Assembly (NCBI RefSeq): GCF_902506165.1
Contig: NZ_LR733817.1
Coordinates: 4,360,111-4,424,110 of the forward strand
Length of the DNA stretch: 64,000 nucleotides
Source of the DNA: Bosea sp. 29B
GTDB lineage: Bacteria > Pseudomonadota > Alphaproteobacteria > Rhizobiales > Beijerinckiaceae
Direction of reading: 5' to 3'
Translations under genes and position numbers: made by a program
In this document: piece after piece, positions 16,313 to 25,659 of the stretch
Layout of the letters: every line of letters begins with the position of its first letter
How positions within the stretch are numbered: the first letter of the stretch is position 1
The notes under the pieces: model-generated
What the model saw: the letters and a program-made list of their open reading frames with translations, nothing else
Databases searched by the model: none
What the model was told of the DNA's origin: nothing

Positions 16313-17557
16313 TCAGCCACTCGGCCCCGCAAGGCCACGCGGATAGATCCGCCTCGGCGCGAAGCCTTCCTGGCGCAGCGCCTCTTCGATCGCGGCGGTG
16401 TGCGCCTCGTCGCGGGTCTCGATGGTGACGTCGAGCATCACGCCCTTGGCCGGCACGTCGAGGAAGAGCCGGCCATGGCTGACTTCGAGGATGTTGGCGC
16501 CGAGCGTGCCGAACAGGCTCGCGACCTTGCCGAGCAGGCCCGGCCGGTCGCTGGCGGTGAGGCGGAAGGCTGCAATGCGCTGCTCGCGCTCAAGCTCGCG
16601 CACCATGATCGCCGCGAGCAGGCGCGCATCGATATTGCCGCCGGAGAGCACGAGCCCGACCTTGCGGCCGCGGTAGCGCTCCGGCTCCTTCAGCATCGCC
16701 GCAAGGCCGGCGGCGCCGGCGCCCTCGGCCAGCGTGTGCTGCAGCGTCGCGCAGGCATTGACGGCGCGCTCGATCAGATCCTCTCCGACCAGGACGATGT
16801 CGGAGACCAGCGCCTTCACCACCGGCAGGGTCTGCATGCCGACGGTCTTGACCGCGATGCCTTCGGCCAGCGTCGCCCCGCCGATTGGCAGGTCGGCGCC
16901 ATCCACGGCGTTGTGGAAGGAGGGATAGAGCGCCGCCTCGACGCCGATCATCTCGATCGACGGCTTCAGCGCCTTGGCGGCGATGGCGTTGCCGGCCATC
17001 AGCCCGCCGCCGCCGAGCGGGATCAGCAGCGTGTCGAGCTCGGGCAGCTCGCGCAGCATTTCCAGCGCGACGGTACCTTGGCCGGCCATCACAGCCGCGT
17101 CGTCATAGGGGTGGACGAAGACGAGGCTCTTCTCGGCAGCGATCTCGCGTGCCTTCTGCGTGGATTCGTAGAGCGTCTCGCCGAACAGCACGACCTCGGC
17201 GCCATGGGCGCGGGTGTTCTCCACCTTCACCAGCGGGGTCGTCTCCGGCATGACGATGGTCGCCGGGATGCCGAAGCGCCTGGCGTGATAGGCGACCGCC
17301 TGGGCATGGTTGCCTGCCGACATGGCAATGACGCCGCGGCGCCTCTCGTCCTCGTTGAGGCTCAGCAGCTTGTTGACCGCACCGCGCTCCTTGAAGGAGG
17401 CGGTCGCCTGCATGTTCTCGTGCTTGACGAAGACCTCTGCGCCGGTCAGCGCCGAGAGGCGCGGCGCCGGCATCAGCGGCGTCTTCAGCACATGGCCTGC
17501 GATGGTCTGCGCAGCCGCCTCGATATCGGCGAAGCTGATCGCGAAGCCGCTGCCCAT
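16313..17557 (-). CDS. ilvA: Threonine ammonia-lyase (threonine dehydratase)
   Basis: 414 residues. The PLP lysine is Lys56 in ATASFKERGA; the phosphate-binding loop GGGGLMAGN follows near 178, and an ACT domain begins near 335 (RIAAFRLTASDRPGLLGKVA). The single ACT domain and length fit the shorter type rather than the 510-residue E. coli IlvA. It deaminates threonine to 2-oxobutanoate, the first step to isoleucine or of threonine breakdown. It starts 20 nt after a LivH-like permease gene on the same strand, which links it to branched-chain amino acids. Confidence 0.93.
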   Translation of the reverse strand: MGSGFAISFADIEAAAQTIAGHVLKTPLMPAPRLSALTGAEVFVKHENMQATASFKERGAVNKLLSLNEDERRRGVIAMSAGNHAQAVAYHARRFGIPATIVMPETTPLVKVENTRAHGAEVVLFGETLYESTQKAREIAAEKSLVFVHPYDDAAVMAGQGTVALEMLRELPELDTLLIPLGGGGLMAGNAIAAKALKPSIEMIGVEAALYPSFHNAVDGADLPIGGATLAEGIAVKTVGMQTLPVVKALVSDIVLVGEDLIERAVNACATLQHTLAEGAGAAGLAAMLKEPERYRGRKVGLVLSGGNIDARLLAAIMVRELEREQRIAAFRLTASDRPGLLGKVASLFGTLGANILEVSHGRLFLDVPAKGVMLDVTIETRDEAHTAAIEEALRQEGFAPRRIYPRGLAGPSG

Positions 17558-17577
17558 CCGTTACCCCGTTCTCGGAC

Positions 17578-18909
17578 TCAGACCTGGCGCGGCGTCAGCG
17601 CGCCGTCGCCGAAGAAGCCGCCGGGGCGCAGGATCAGCGTCACGGCGAGCAAGCTATAGACCGCGATGTCGCGCTGTTCGAGCGGCATTGTCGCCGACCA
17701 CAGCACCTCGAAGGCGGCGATGGCCAGGCCGCCCAGGCAGGCGCCCGGCACCGAGCCGATGCCGCCCAGAACGGCGGCGACGAGTGCCTTCAGGCCGAGC
17801 GTGAAGCCCCCGGAAAAGCCCATGCCACCATAGATCACGGTGACGATGACGCCGGCCGCGCCGCAGATCGCGCAGGCGATGATCAGCGCCCGGTCGTGCA
17901 CTGCGCGCGGATCGACCCCGAACAGCGAGGCGGTCCTGGCATCGTCGGAGACTGCGCGCCAGGCCCGGCCATAGGACGAGCGGGCGAGATAGAGGATGAG
18001 GCAGGTCGCGGCCGAGAAGCCGAGCCCCGCCATGGCGAGCGAGACCGGCGTCGCGGTGACGATGAACTGCTCCGCCCGCACCAGCGGCAGCGGCTCGTTG
18101 AACACCGGCGGCAGCCAGCGCAGTTCGGCGCCTTGCGCGAGGCGCAGGTATTCGGACAGCGCGATGGCGAGCCCGATCGTTGCGATCAGCACCTGCTGGC
18201 CATTGCTCTTGTCGAGATGGCGCAGCACGAAGCGGCCCATGGCGAAGCCGTGCAGCGCGCTGACGGCGATCGCGACGGCAAAGGCGATGAACAGGCCCGA
18301 GACCGGCGTCGAGACCGAAAGCGACAGGGTCAGCGCCACGCCGACCACAGCGGCGAGTGCGCCGAGCGCCGAGAATTCGCCGAAGGTCAGGAGGATACGG
18401 CCGTTGAGCCCGTAGATCAGCGCATAGGCGCTGGCGAGCAGCGCGTAGATCGCGGCCGAGGGCAGGGCGGCCAGGCCCTGCTGCAAGCCATAGGCGAGGC
18501 CGGGCGGCACGGTCAGGAGGTCGGCCCCAGGCGACATGCCGGGATCGACCGGCGGCTCCGCCTTGTATTCGAGATAGAAGCGCCGCAGCAGCAGGAAGCT
18601 GGCATCGGTCATCGGCACGCCGTCGGAGGCGAGGCCCGCCAGCGCGCCGCGCTGCAGCGTGGTGCCTTCGCCGGCGAAGATGCAGTCGATGGTGCGCCGC
18701 CGCGGGGGCTCGTCCGGCGCCTGCGCCCGGTAGACGATCCGCAGGATGCCGGTGCGCGGGCCGCTGCCGGTTCCCTCGATGGTGATGGCGGTGTCGGTCG
18801 GGTTCAGCGCCGGGATCGCGAGCCGGCAAGCACGAATCTGATCGGTGTCGAAGCGCCCGCAGGAGGCGAGCGCGAGGCAGAGCAGAATCGACGTGAGCAG
18901 GGCGCGCAT
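17578..18909 (-). CDS. LivH-like branched-chain amino acid permease with N-terminal lipoprotein domain
   Basis: 443 residues from the ATG at 18909. Residues 1-17 (MRALLTSILLCLALASC) form a signal peptide with lipobox LASC. About 120 residues of unrecognised, soluble-looking sequence follow, with two further Cys (in IRACRL and TIDCIF). The last 300 residues are a LivH permease: AIYALLASAYALIYGLNGRI, the FGEFSALGA motif, GRAWRAVSDDARTASLFGVD (the EAA-like loop contacting the ATPase) and GLKALVAAVLGGIGSVPGA. Ordinary LivH is about 290 residues. No LivM, LivG, LivF or binding protein is adjacent in the window. The fusion is in one unbroken frame. Confidence 0.85.
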   Translation of the reverse strand: MRALLTSILLCLALASCGRFDTDQIRACRLAIPALNPTDTAITIEGTGSGPRTGILRIVYRAQAPDEPPRRRTIDCIFAGEGTTLQRGALAGLASDGVPMTDASFLLLRRFYLEYKAEPPVDPGMSPGADLLTVPPGLAYGLQQGLAALPSAAIYALLASAYALIYGLNGRILLTFGEFSALGALAAVVGVALTLSLSVSTPVSGLFIAFAVAIAVSALHGFAMGRFVLRHLDKSNGQQVLIATIGLAIALSEYLRLAQGAELRWLPPVFNEPLPLVRAEQFIVTATPVSLAMAGLGFSAATCLILYLARSSYGRAWRAVSDDARTASLFGVDPRAVHDRALIIACAICGAAGVIVTVIYGGMGFSGGFTLGLKALVAAVLGGIGSVPGACLGGLAIAAFEVLWSATMPLEQRDIAVYSLLAVTLILRPGGFFGDGALTPRQV

Positions 18910-19061
18910 CGCGGCGCACGCTAGCGCGAGAGCCGGGATGTTGGAACTCGCTGCGCGCGTGCCGGACGAACAATCGCAGGGCTTGATAAATCGACAGGAC
19001 GGTGCACATCCGATCCGCGCTGGAGCATCAGCCAGCACGGGCACGCAGCGGGACATCCGGC

Positions 19062-19799
19062 ATGCAGCAGGACGAGATCTGGGACGCCGACGCGGCCGTG
19101 AGTTACGACACCCCGGGAACCGGGATGTTCTCGCCGGACGTGCTGGAGCCGGCAGTCGCGCGACTGGCGCAACTGGCGGAGGGCGGCAGGGTACTCGAAT
19201 TCGCGATCGGGACCGGCCGCGTCGCCGTGCCGCTCAGCCAGCGGAATGTGCCGGTGGCGGGCATCGAGTTCTCGCCCGCGATGATCGCCGAGCTGCGGGC
19301 CAAGGTCGATGAAGCGACGATTCCCGTCGTCCTCGGCGACATGGCGACGGCGACTGTTCCCGGCAGCTATTCGCTCGTCTACCTCGTCTACAACACGATC
19401 TCGAACCTGCTCACGCAAGCGCAGCAGGTGGAATGCTTCCGCAATGCGGCGCGCCATCTCTCACCTGGCGGGCGTTTCGTGATCGAGCTCTGGGTGCCCG
19501 AGCTGCGCAAGCTGCCGCCCGGGCAGCAGGCCGTCGTCTGGCAGTCGGAGGCGGGCTATATCGGCCTCGATACCTATGACGTGCTGAACCAGCAGATTGT
19601 TTCGCACCATTTCAGGTTCAGCGAGGGCAAGCAGGTCGAGGTCTTCCGCTCGCCGCACCGCTATATCTGGCCAGCGGAACTCGACCTGATGGCCCAGCTG
19701 GCCAGCTTCGAACTCGAAAGCCGGCATGCCGACTGGAGCGGGGCGCCCTTCACGGCGGAGTCGCGTTCGCACGTCTCCGTCTATCGCCTGCCCAGCTAG
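19062..19799 (+). CDS. Class I SAM-dependent methyltransferase
   Basis: 245 residues. The SAM motif GGRVLEFAIGTGRVAVPLSQ and the acidic GIEFSPAMI are clear, with SLVYLVYNTISNLLTQ and LSPGGRFVIELWVP later. I start at the ATG at 19062 (MQQDEIWDADAAVSYD), where the conserved part begins. The beginning, with a DxxxAxxYD-like pattern, is typical of the Methyltransf_25 group. Substrate unknown. It is convergent with hemB, the two stop codons being 1 nt apart. Confidence 0.82.
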   Translation: MQQDEIWDADAAVSYDTPGTGMFSPDVLEPAVARLAQLAEGGRVLEFAIGTGRVAVPLSQRNVPVAGIEFSPAMIAELRAKVDEATIPVVLGDMATATVPGSYSLVYLVYNTISNLLTQAQQVECFRNAARHLSPGGRFVIELWVPELRKLPPGQQAVVWQSEAGYIGLDTYDVLNQQIVSHHFRFSEGKQVEVFRSPHRYIWPAELDLMAQLASFELESRHADWSGAPFTAESRSHVSVYRLPS

Positions 19800-19800
19800 A

Positions 19801-20847
<1,047 letters not shown>

Positions 20848-21005
20848 CGACGCCTCCGCCGTGAATGCGATATTGGCTTGCCGGCGATCCTCTACCACAT
20901 CGGCTCGCTCCCAAAACAGGCGCGATGGTCGCAGTCGCGAGAGCGGGCCAGAGCGGCGCAAGCCTGCCGGGCGCGGGCAATCCCGCGATCATGGAAAGAG
21001 ATGCG

Positions 21006-21356
21006 ATGCGGCCGGAACTCCTTGCTGTCGTTATGCTGGTGGGAGCGCTCGCCACCACTGCCGCGCGGGCCGAGGTGACGCGCCGCGATGCGATCGAAGC
21101 GCAGACCGCGACGGCACTCGCCTCCGCCGACTATGCCGAGCGGCATTGCCCGTCATTGCGACTCGGCCAGGACAAGCTCGACAGGAATCTGCGCGAGATC
21201 AAGGGCACGCTCGCCGGCCTGCGCGCCACCGAGAGCTATGCCGAGCAGGTCGCGGCATTGCGCTCGATCGAGCAGAGCCATGGCCGGGCGATGGTCTGCG
21301 TCGCTCTGCCAAAAGCTCATGGCGGCTATGGCCGCGGCATCGTCACCGTGCGCTAA
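21006..21356 (+). CDS. Small secreted protein of unknown function
   Basis: 116 residues. Residues 1-22 are a Sec signal peptide ending AARA. The mature part is helical with two cysteines (AERHCPSL and AMVCVAL) that could form one disulphide in the periplasm. I do not recognise the family. An ATG 15 nt upstream is an alternative start. It is divergent from hemB and precedes an acyl-CoA hydrolase gene by 86 nt. Confidence 0.65.
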   Translation: MRPELLAVVMLVGALATTAARAEVTRRDAIEAQTATALASADYAERHCPSLRLGQDKLDRNLREIKGTLAGLRATESYAEQVAALRSIEQSHGRAMVCVALPKAHGGYGRGIVTVR

Positions 21357-21442
21357 AGTCCGGACGGGACCGGGCCGGCGCTCGCGTTGACAAGCCGGGG
21401 CCCGCCTTCCAGAACCGCCTGACGGATTGGGTCGAGGCGGAC

Positions 21443-22498
21443 ATGGCGCAGGAACAGGACATCATCTGTGAAATCCGCGGCAGCGCCGGCTTCGTCCTGC
21501 TCAACCGGCCGAAAGCGCTGAACGCGCTCAACCTTCCCATGGTGCGCGAGCTGGCCAAGGCGCTCGATGCCTGGGAGCACGATCCCACTGTCACGCGCAT
21601 CGTTGTCACCGGCGCCGGCGAGAAGGCCTTCTGCGCCGGCGGCGACATCCGCAGCCTGCACGATCTCGGCAAGGCCGGCCAATACGACGAGATGCTCGCC
21701 TTCTGGCGCGAGGAATACATCCTCAACGCCCGCATCCAGGGCTATCCCAAGCCCTACATCGCCCTGGCCGACGGCATCGTCATGGGCGGCGGCGTCGGTC
21801 TTTCCTTGCATGGCAGCCACCGTGTCGCCGGCGAGCGATGGCTCTTCGCCATGCCGGAGGTCGGCATCGGCTTCTTCCCCGATGTCGGCGCGACCTATGC
21901 CTTGCCGCGCCTGCCGGACCATGCCGGCATTTATCTCGCATTGACTGGTGATCGTGTCGGCCAGGCCGATGCGCTGGCGCTCGGGCTGGCGACGCATGCG
22001 GTTCCCTCGGCCCGCATGGCCGAACTCGCCGAGGCGTTGACCGGCTCCGAGCCTGTCGACGCCACGATCGCCCGTTTTGCTGTCGACCCTGGGCCGGGCA
22101 AGCTCGCGCCGGAGCGGGCGACGATTGCGCATTGCTTTGGTGCCGCGACGCTGCCGGAGGTGCTCGGCCGGCTCGATGCGAAGGCGGCGGCCGGCGATGC
22201 CTTCGCCGCCAAGACGCTCGCCACGATTCGGGCGAAGTCGCCGACCAGCGTCGCCATCGCCTTCGAGCAGATGCGCCGCGGTGCCTCGCTCGGCTTCACG
22301 GAAGCGATGCAGCTCGAATTCCGCATCGTCTCGCGCATCCCGCACGGCCACGATTTCTACGAGGGCGTGCGCGCGGTGGTGATCGACAAGGACCAGGCAC
22401 CGTCCTGGCGGCCGCGGACGCTGGAAGAGCTCGATCCGGCGGCGGTGGCGGCCTATTTCGCTCCGCTCGGTGCGGCCGAACTGGCGCTGGGCAGCTGA
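21443..22498 (+). CDS. Enoyl-CoA hydratase/isomerase family, probable 3-hydroxyisobutyryl-CoA hydrolase
   Basis: 351 residues; the length and a C-terminal ECH_2 region (FRIVSRIPHGHDFYEGVRAV, then IDKDQAPSWRPRTLEEL) mark the 3-hydroxyisobutyryl-CoA hydrolase branch of valine breakdown rather than a 260-residue crotonase. The oxyanion-hole segments are GAGEKAFCAGGDIRSL and IVMGGGVGLSLHGSHR; the catalytic Glu lies in AMPEVGIGFFPDVGATYAL. It would release 3-hydroxyisobutyrate from its CoA ester in the cytoplasm. The next gene starts 1 nt after its stop. Confidence 0.88.
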   Translation: MAQEQDIICEIRGSAGFVLLNRPKALNALNLPMVRELAKALDAWEHDPTVTRIVVTGAGEKAFCAGGDIRSLHDLGKAGQYDEMLAFWREEYILNARIQGYPKPYIALADGIVMGGGVGLSLHGSHRVAGERWLFAMPEVGIGFFPDVGATYALPRLPDHAGIYLALTGDRVGQADALALGLATHAVPSARMAELAEALTGSEPVDATIARFAVDPGPGKLAPERATIAHCFGAATLPEVLGRLDAKAAAGDAFAAKTLATIRAKSPTSVAIAFEQMRRGASLGFTEAMQLEFRIVSRIPHGHDFYEGVRAVVIDKDQAPSWRPRTLEELDPAAVAAYFAPLGAAELALGS

Positions 22499-22499
22499 G

Positions 22500-22940
22500 A
22501 TGACGGTGCGCGACGGCGAGGTTCTGCGCGGCCCGGGCCAGGCGGGCGAGGTGAAGCGCCGGGTTCGCTGGCGCTTGCTGCTGGTCTGGCTGCTGCGTCT
22601 GCTGTCGGTGGTCTGGATCGGCAAGGGACTGATGCACTGGGCGACGATCCTCGGCCTCGGGCTGGTGTTCGAGCCCGGCCCTGCCTTCGAGACGCGCCCG
22701 CTGACCTTCCAGGCGATCACGGTCTATTTCGCTGTCTTCGATCTCGTCGCCGGCGTCGGGCTCTGGCTGACCGCGACCTGGGGCGGCGTGCTCTGGCTGC
22801 TCGCCGCCGTCAGCCAGTTGCTGCTCGGCTTCTTCTTCCCGCGCTGGCTGACATTGTCGCCGGCGCTGATCGGCACTTATGTCGCGTTGATGCTGGCCTA
22901 TTTCCTCGCCACCTGGGCGGCGGAAAACCAGGAATCCTGA
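22500..22940 (+). CDS. DUF6163-type membrane protein
   Basis: 146 residues with four membrane helices (about 24-50, 68-90, 92-112 and 118-140). The sequence YFAVFDLVAGVGLWLTATWGGVLWLL is the most recognisable part and fits DUF6163, a family typical of Hyphomicrobiales next to acyl-CoA hydrolase or LdtR genes. The ATG at 22500 follows the preceding stop by 1 nt, so the genes are coupled. Function unknown. Confidence 0.75.
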   Translation: MTVRDGEVLRGPGQAGEVKRRVRWRLLLVWLLRLLSVVWIGKGLMHWATILGLGLVFEPGPAFETRPLTFQAITVYFAVFDLVAGVGLWLTATWGGVLWLLAAVSQLLLGFFFPRWLTLSPALIGTYVALMLAYFLATWAAENQES

Positions 22941-22993
22941 AGCCTGCGCCCGCCTCGAATACGCTGGGCCATAGTAAGAATCGCTTTAGCTTA

Positions 22994-23039
22994 AGGGATT
23001 TGCGGTTCATTTTGGATTCACCCAAATGGGTAAATCCCT
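22994..23039. promoter_or_regulatory. Nested palindromes upstream of ldtR
   Basis: Two overlapping symmetries occur about 110 nt before the ldtR start. The inner one is GGATTCACCCAAATGGGTAAATCC-like, 23014-23037, with 10 of 12 positions per arm matching. The outer one pairs AGGGATTT (22994-23001) with AAATCCCT (23032-23039). They can be a dimeric MarR-type operator or alternative RNA stems. The surrounding sequence is AT-rich and promoter-like. Confidence 0.55.
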
Positions 23040-23146
23040 GATTCATCCTGATATTTAAACTCGTTTTCATCCGCCCCGCCTATGGTGTCTCTCAGAAGCG
23101 GACCGGGAGACAATCCTGGCCGGTAATCAACAGGCGGGATATTACC

Positions 23147-23659
23147 ATGAAGAGCAATGTAAAGACTGTGGAGCCGGCCGCGTCGGACGAGGTTCAGCTC
23201 AAGGTGAAGCCGCTTTACCTTGAGTCCCTCACCTTGGTCGAGCGGCTGCATCGCCGGCTGCTCGACGTGATCAAGGACGAGTTCGAGCGTCGCAACCGCG
23301 ACGACGTCAACAGCGTGCAGGCGCTGCTGCTCTACAATATCGGCGATGCCGAGCTCTCGGCCAGCGAGCTGCGCACCCGCGGCTACTATCTCGGCTCGAA
23401 CGTCTCCTACAACGTCAAGAAGCTGGTCGAGCTCGGCTTCCTGCACCATGCCCGTTCGCGGATCGACCGCCGCTCGGTGCGCATCAGCCTGACCGACAAG
23501 GGTCGCGAGGTGCACCACATCGTCAAGGGCGTCTACGACAAGCATGTCCGCACGGTCGAGCAGATCGGCGGCATCGCGGCCGACGACTTCGAGCGGATGA
23601 ACAACGCCCTGCTGCGCCTCGAGCGCTTCTGGACCGACCAGATCCGCTACAAACTCTGA
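23147..23659 (+). CDS. ldtR: MarR-family regulator LdtR
   Basis: 170 residues. The sequence [21 protein letters not shown] and the winged helix GYYLGSNVSYNVKKLVELGF / SRIDRRSVRISLTDKG match LdtR, the MarR-type regulator described in Liberibacter and Sinorhizobium that controls an L,D-transpeptidase gene and osmotic tolerance. The partner gene ldtP follows 287 nt downstream on the same strand, as in those genomes. The near-palindrome upstream is a candidate for autoregulation. ATG 23147 is preceded by GGCGGGATATTACC. Confidence 0.9.
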   Translation: MKSNVKTVEPAASDEVQLKVKPLYLESLTLVERLHRRLLDVIKDEFERRNRDDVNSVQALLLYNIGDAELSASELRTRGYYLGSNVSYNVKKLVELGFLHHARSRIDRRSVRISLTDKGREVHHIVKGVYDKHVRTVEQIGGIAADDFERMNNALLRLERFWTDQIRYKL

Positions 23660-23946
23660 GCGCTGGGCTACGGGCCCGGTCTCGACGGTATCCCCCCGCA
23701 GCGCGCTTCGGCCTCCCGGCCGGGGCGCGTGCGCCTGTTTCTTTCCGGCAACAGTGATTTCCCTTCGGCCACAGCGATCAAACCCGCGTGAGCGTGGCGC
23801 ATCCCCGCCCTAAAAATGCCGCGCTCATCATGAGCTGTTAACTGTGGTAAGGGATCGTCCCCAGCGACCGACCGTGGCAGATGCCCGGCCGAAGGGGCGG
23901 GTCGCGTCCCGCTCCGATGATACGAGAAGTCCAAGGGGTACGATCG
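23660..23946. promoter_or_regulatory. ldtR-ldtP intergenic region
   Basis: 287 nt without a supported gene. It holds a GC-rich stem right after ldtR and the perfect palindrome GCTCAT-C-ATGAGC at 23823-23835, followed by AT-richer sequence (TGTTAACTGTGGTAAGGG) that may be the ldtP promoter. The palindrome differs from the one before ldtR. Confidence 0.4.
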
Positions 23947-25188
23947 ATGCCGAATATCCGCCTGACCCGCCGCGAGACGGTTCTGGCCCTGCTCTCGTCT
24001 GCTGCCGCCGGCGTGAGCCTGCCGGCTTTTGCCCAGCAGGCCGAGTGGCGCCAGAGCTATGACGCCGGCTCGCGCAACGCCGTCCAGCGCTCCTCGACGC
24101 CAATGCTCTCGCCGGCCGCTTTGGCCGCGACCGAGCAGGCGGTCGAGGCCTATCGGGCGCTCGCCGCGCGCGGCGGCTGGCCGACCCTGCAGGTCAGCGA
24201 GCGGCTTTCCGTCGGTTCGCGTGGTCCGAGCGTGGTCGCCCTGCGCCAGCGGCTGATCATCACCGGCGATCTCGACGCCTCCGCTGGCGACAGCAACATC
24301 TATGATTCCTATGTCGAGGGCGGCATGCGCCGCTTCCAGTCGCGCATGGGCCTGTCGACCACCGGCAGCATCAACCGCGCGACGCTGGCGGCGCTCAACG
24401 TGCCGGTCGACCGGCGCATCCGCCAGCTCGAGACCAATATCGTGCGCCTGCGCACCTGGTCGGGCAGTCTCGGCAACCGCTATGTCGTGGCGAACATCCC
24501 GGCGGCCGCGGTCGAGACGGTCGAGAACGGCCATGTCGCGACCCGCCACGCCGCCGGCGTCGGCAAGATCGACCGCCAGTCGCCGCTGCTGCAGACCAAG
24601 ATCCCCGAGGTCAATTTCAACCCGACCTGGACGGTTCCGGCTTCGATCATCCGCAAGGATCTGATCCCGAAGATGCAGAAGGAGCCGACCTACCTCACCG
24701 AGAACAAGATCCGCATCATTGGGCCGAGCGGCGAGATTCCGCCCGACCGCGTCAACTGGCGCTCGGACGAGGCGACCCGCTACACCTTCCGCCAGGATCC
24801 GGGCGGCGAGTTCAACTCTCTTGGTTTCGTGCGCATCAACATCCCGAGCCCGCACGGCGTCTACATGCACGACACGCCGTCGAAGGGCATCTTCGGCGAC
24901 GATTATCGCTTCGTCTCCTCCGGCTGCATCCGCGTCCAGAACGTGCGCGACTACATCGCCTTCCTGCTCAAGGAGACGCCCGGCTGGGATCGCGCGAAGA
25001 TTGACGAGACCATCGCCTCGGGCGAGCGCGTCAACGCTCGTATCGCCAATCCGGTGCCATGCTACTGGGTCTACATCACCGCCTGGGCCACCCCGGATGG
25101 CGGCGTGCAGTTCCGCGACGACATCTACAACAAGGACGGTCTCGGCCCGGCGGCGGTTGCTGCCCTGCAGGGCGACCAGGACATCTGA
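23947..25188 (+). CDS. ldtP: L,D-transpeptidase (YkuD domain) LdtP
   Basis: 413 residues. The N-terminus RLTRRETVLALLSSAAAG looks like a twin-arginine signal ending PAFA-QQ, so export by Tat is possible. A PG_binding_1 domain covers about 85-155 (LSVGSRGPSVVALRQRL). The YkuD catalytic block is HGVYMHDTPSKGIFGDDYRF followed by SSGCIRVQN with the nucleophile Cys327. The enzyme makes 3-3 cross-links in peptidoglycan or anchors outer-membrane proteins in the periplasm. It lies behind its regulator ldtR and ends at a strong terminator. Confidence 0.92.
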   Translation: MPNIRLTRRETVLALLSSAAAGVSLPAFAQQAEWRQSYDAGSRNAVQRSSTPMLSPAALAATEQAVEAYRALAARGGWPTLQVSERLSVGSRGPSVVALRQRLIITGDLDASAGDSNIYDSYVEGGMRRFQSRMGLSTTGSINRATLAALNVPVDRRIRQLETNIVRLRTWSGSLGNRYVVANIPAAAVETVENGHVATRHAAGVGKIDRQSPLLQTKIPEVNFNPTWTVPASIIRKDLIPKMQKEPTYLTENKIRIIGPSGEIPPDRVNWRSDEATRYTFRQDPGGEFNSLGFVRINIPSPHGVYMHDTPSKGIFGDDYRFVSSGCIRVQNVRDYIAFLLKETPGWDRAKIDETIASGERVNARIANPVPCYWVYITAWATPDGGVQFRDDIYNKDGLGPAAVAALQGDQDI

Positions 25189-25220
25189 GCCCGGCTGCGG
25201 CCAAGGCCCTCGTCGTTGCG

Positions 25221-25249
25221 AGCTCCCGGCGAAAGCCGGGAGCTTTTTT
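25221..25249 (+). terminator. Rho-independent terminator after ldtP
   Basis: Perfect 10-bp stem AGCTCCCGGC / GCCGGGAGCT closed by a GAAA tetraloop and followed by six T. It starts 32 nt after the ldtP stop. Confidence 0.95.
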
Positions 25250-25263
25250 GCTTGTGTGGCAGG

Positions 25264-25548
25264 CTATTGCAGCCCGCCTTCGGCCTGTCGCTTGACCTTC
25301 GTGACCGTGTCGAGGATCGCCACCGCCCGCCGCAGCGCGGCATAGGTCGGGTCGGGCTTGGCTCCCGGCTTGAGCAGATCGGTGGCGGCGAGGTGAATGC
25401 GTTCGAAATGGGGAGCGAGCTCCCCGGAGGACGCACTGGCCTGCTTCGCGATCTGCGCGAGCGCTTTGGCTGTTTGCGGGGAAGGCCATTTCTGGAAGTC
25501 GGAGGCGAGCTGCCTGATCGAGGCGACGGAATGATCGGCAGTCGGCAT
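25264..25548 (-). CDS. Small helical protein of unknown function
   Basis: 94 residues, soluble and almost entirely helical (SIRQLASDFQKWPSPQTAKA, HFERIHLAATDLL, YAALRRAVAILDTVTKV). A GGAG box lies 8 nt before the ATG at 25548. No cysteines and no signal peptide. I do not recognise a family. It is 111 nt downstream of the dehydrogenase gene on the same strand and converges on the ldtP terminator. Confidence 0.6.
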   Translation of the reverse strand: MPTADHSVASIRQLASDFQKWPSPQTAKALAQIAKQASASSGELAPHFERIHLAATDLLKPGAKPDPTYAALRRAVAILDTVTKVKRQAEGGLQ

Positions 25549-25659
25549 CTGAAGGCTCCGGCCGCGCCCCGAAGCTGAGGGCGCGTCCTGTCAATGCGCC
25601 AGCAGCGAATGCGTTCCTGCTCCGTCGTGATCACCTGAGAGTGACCGGTGGCGCCGGTG

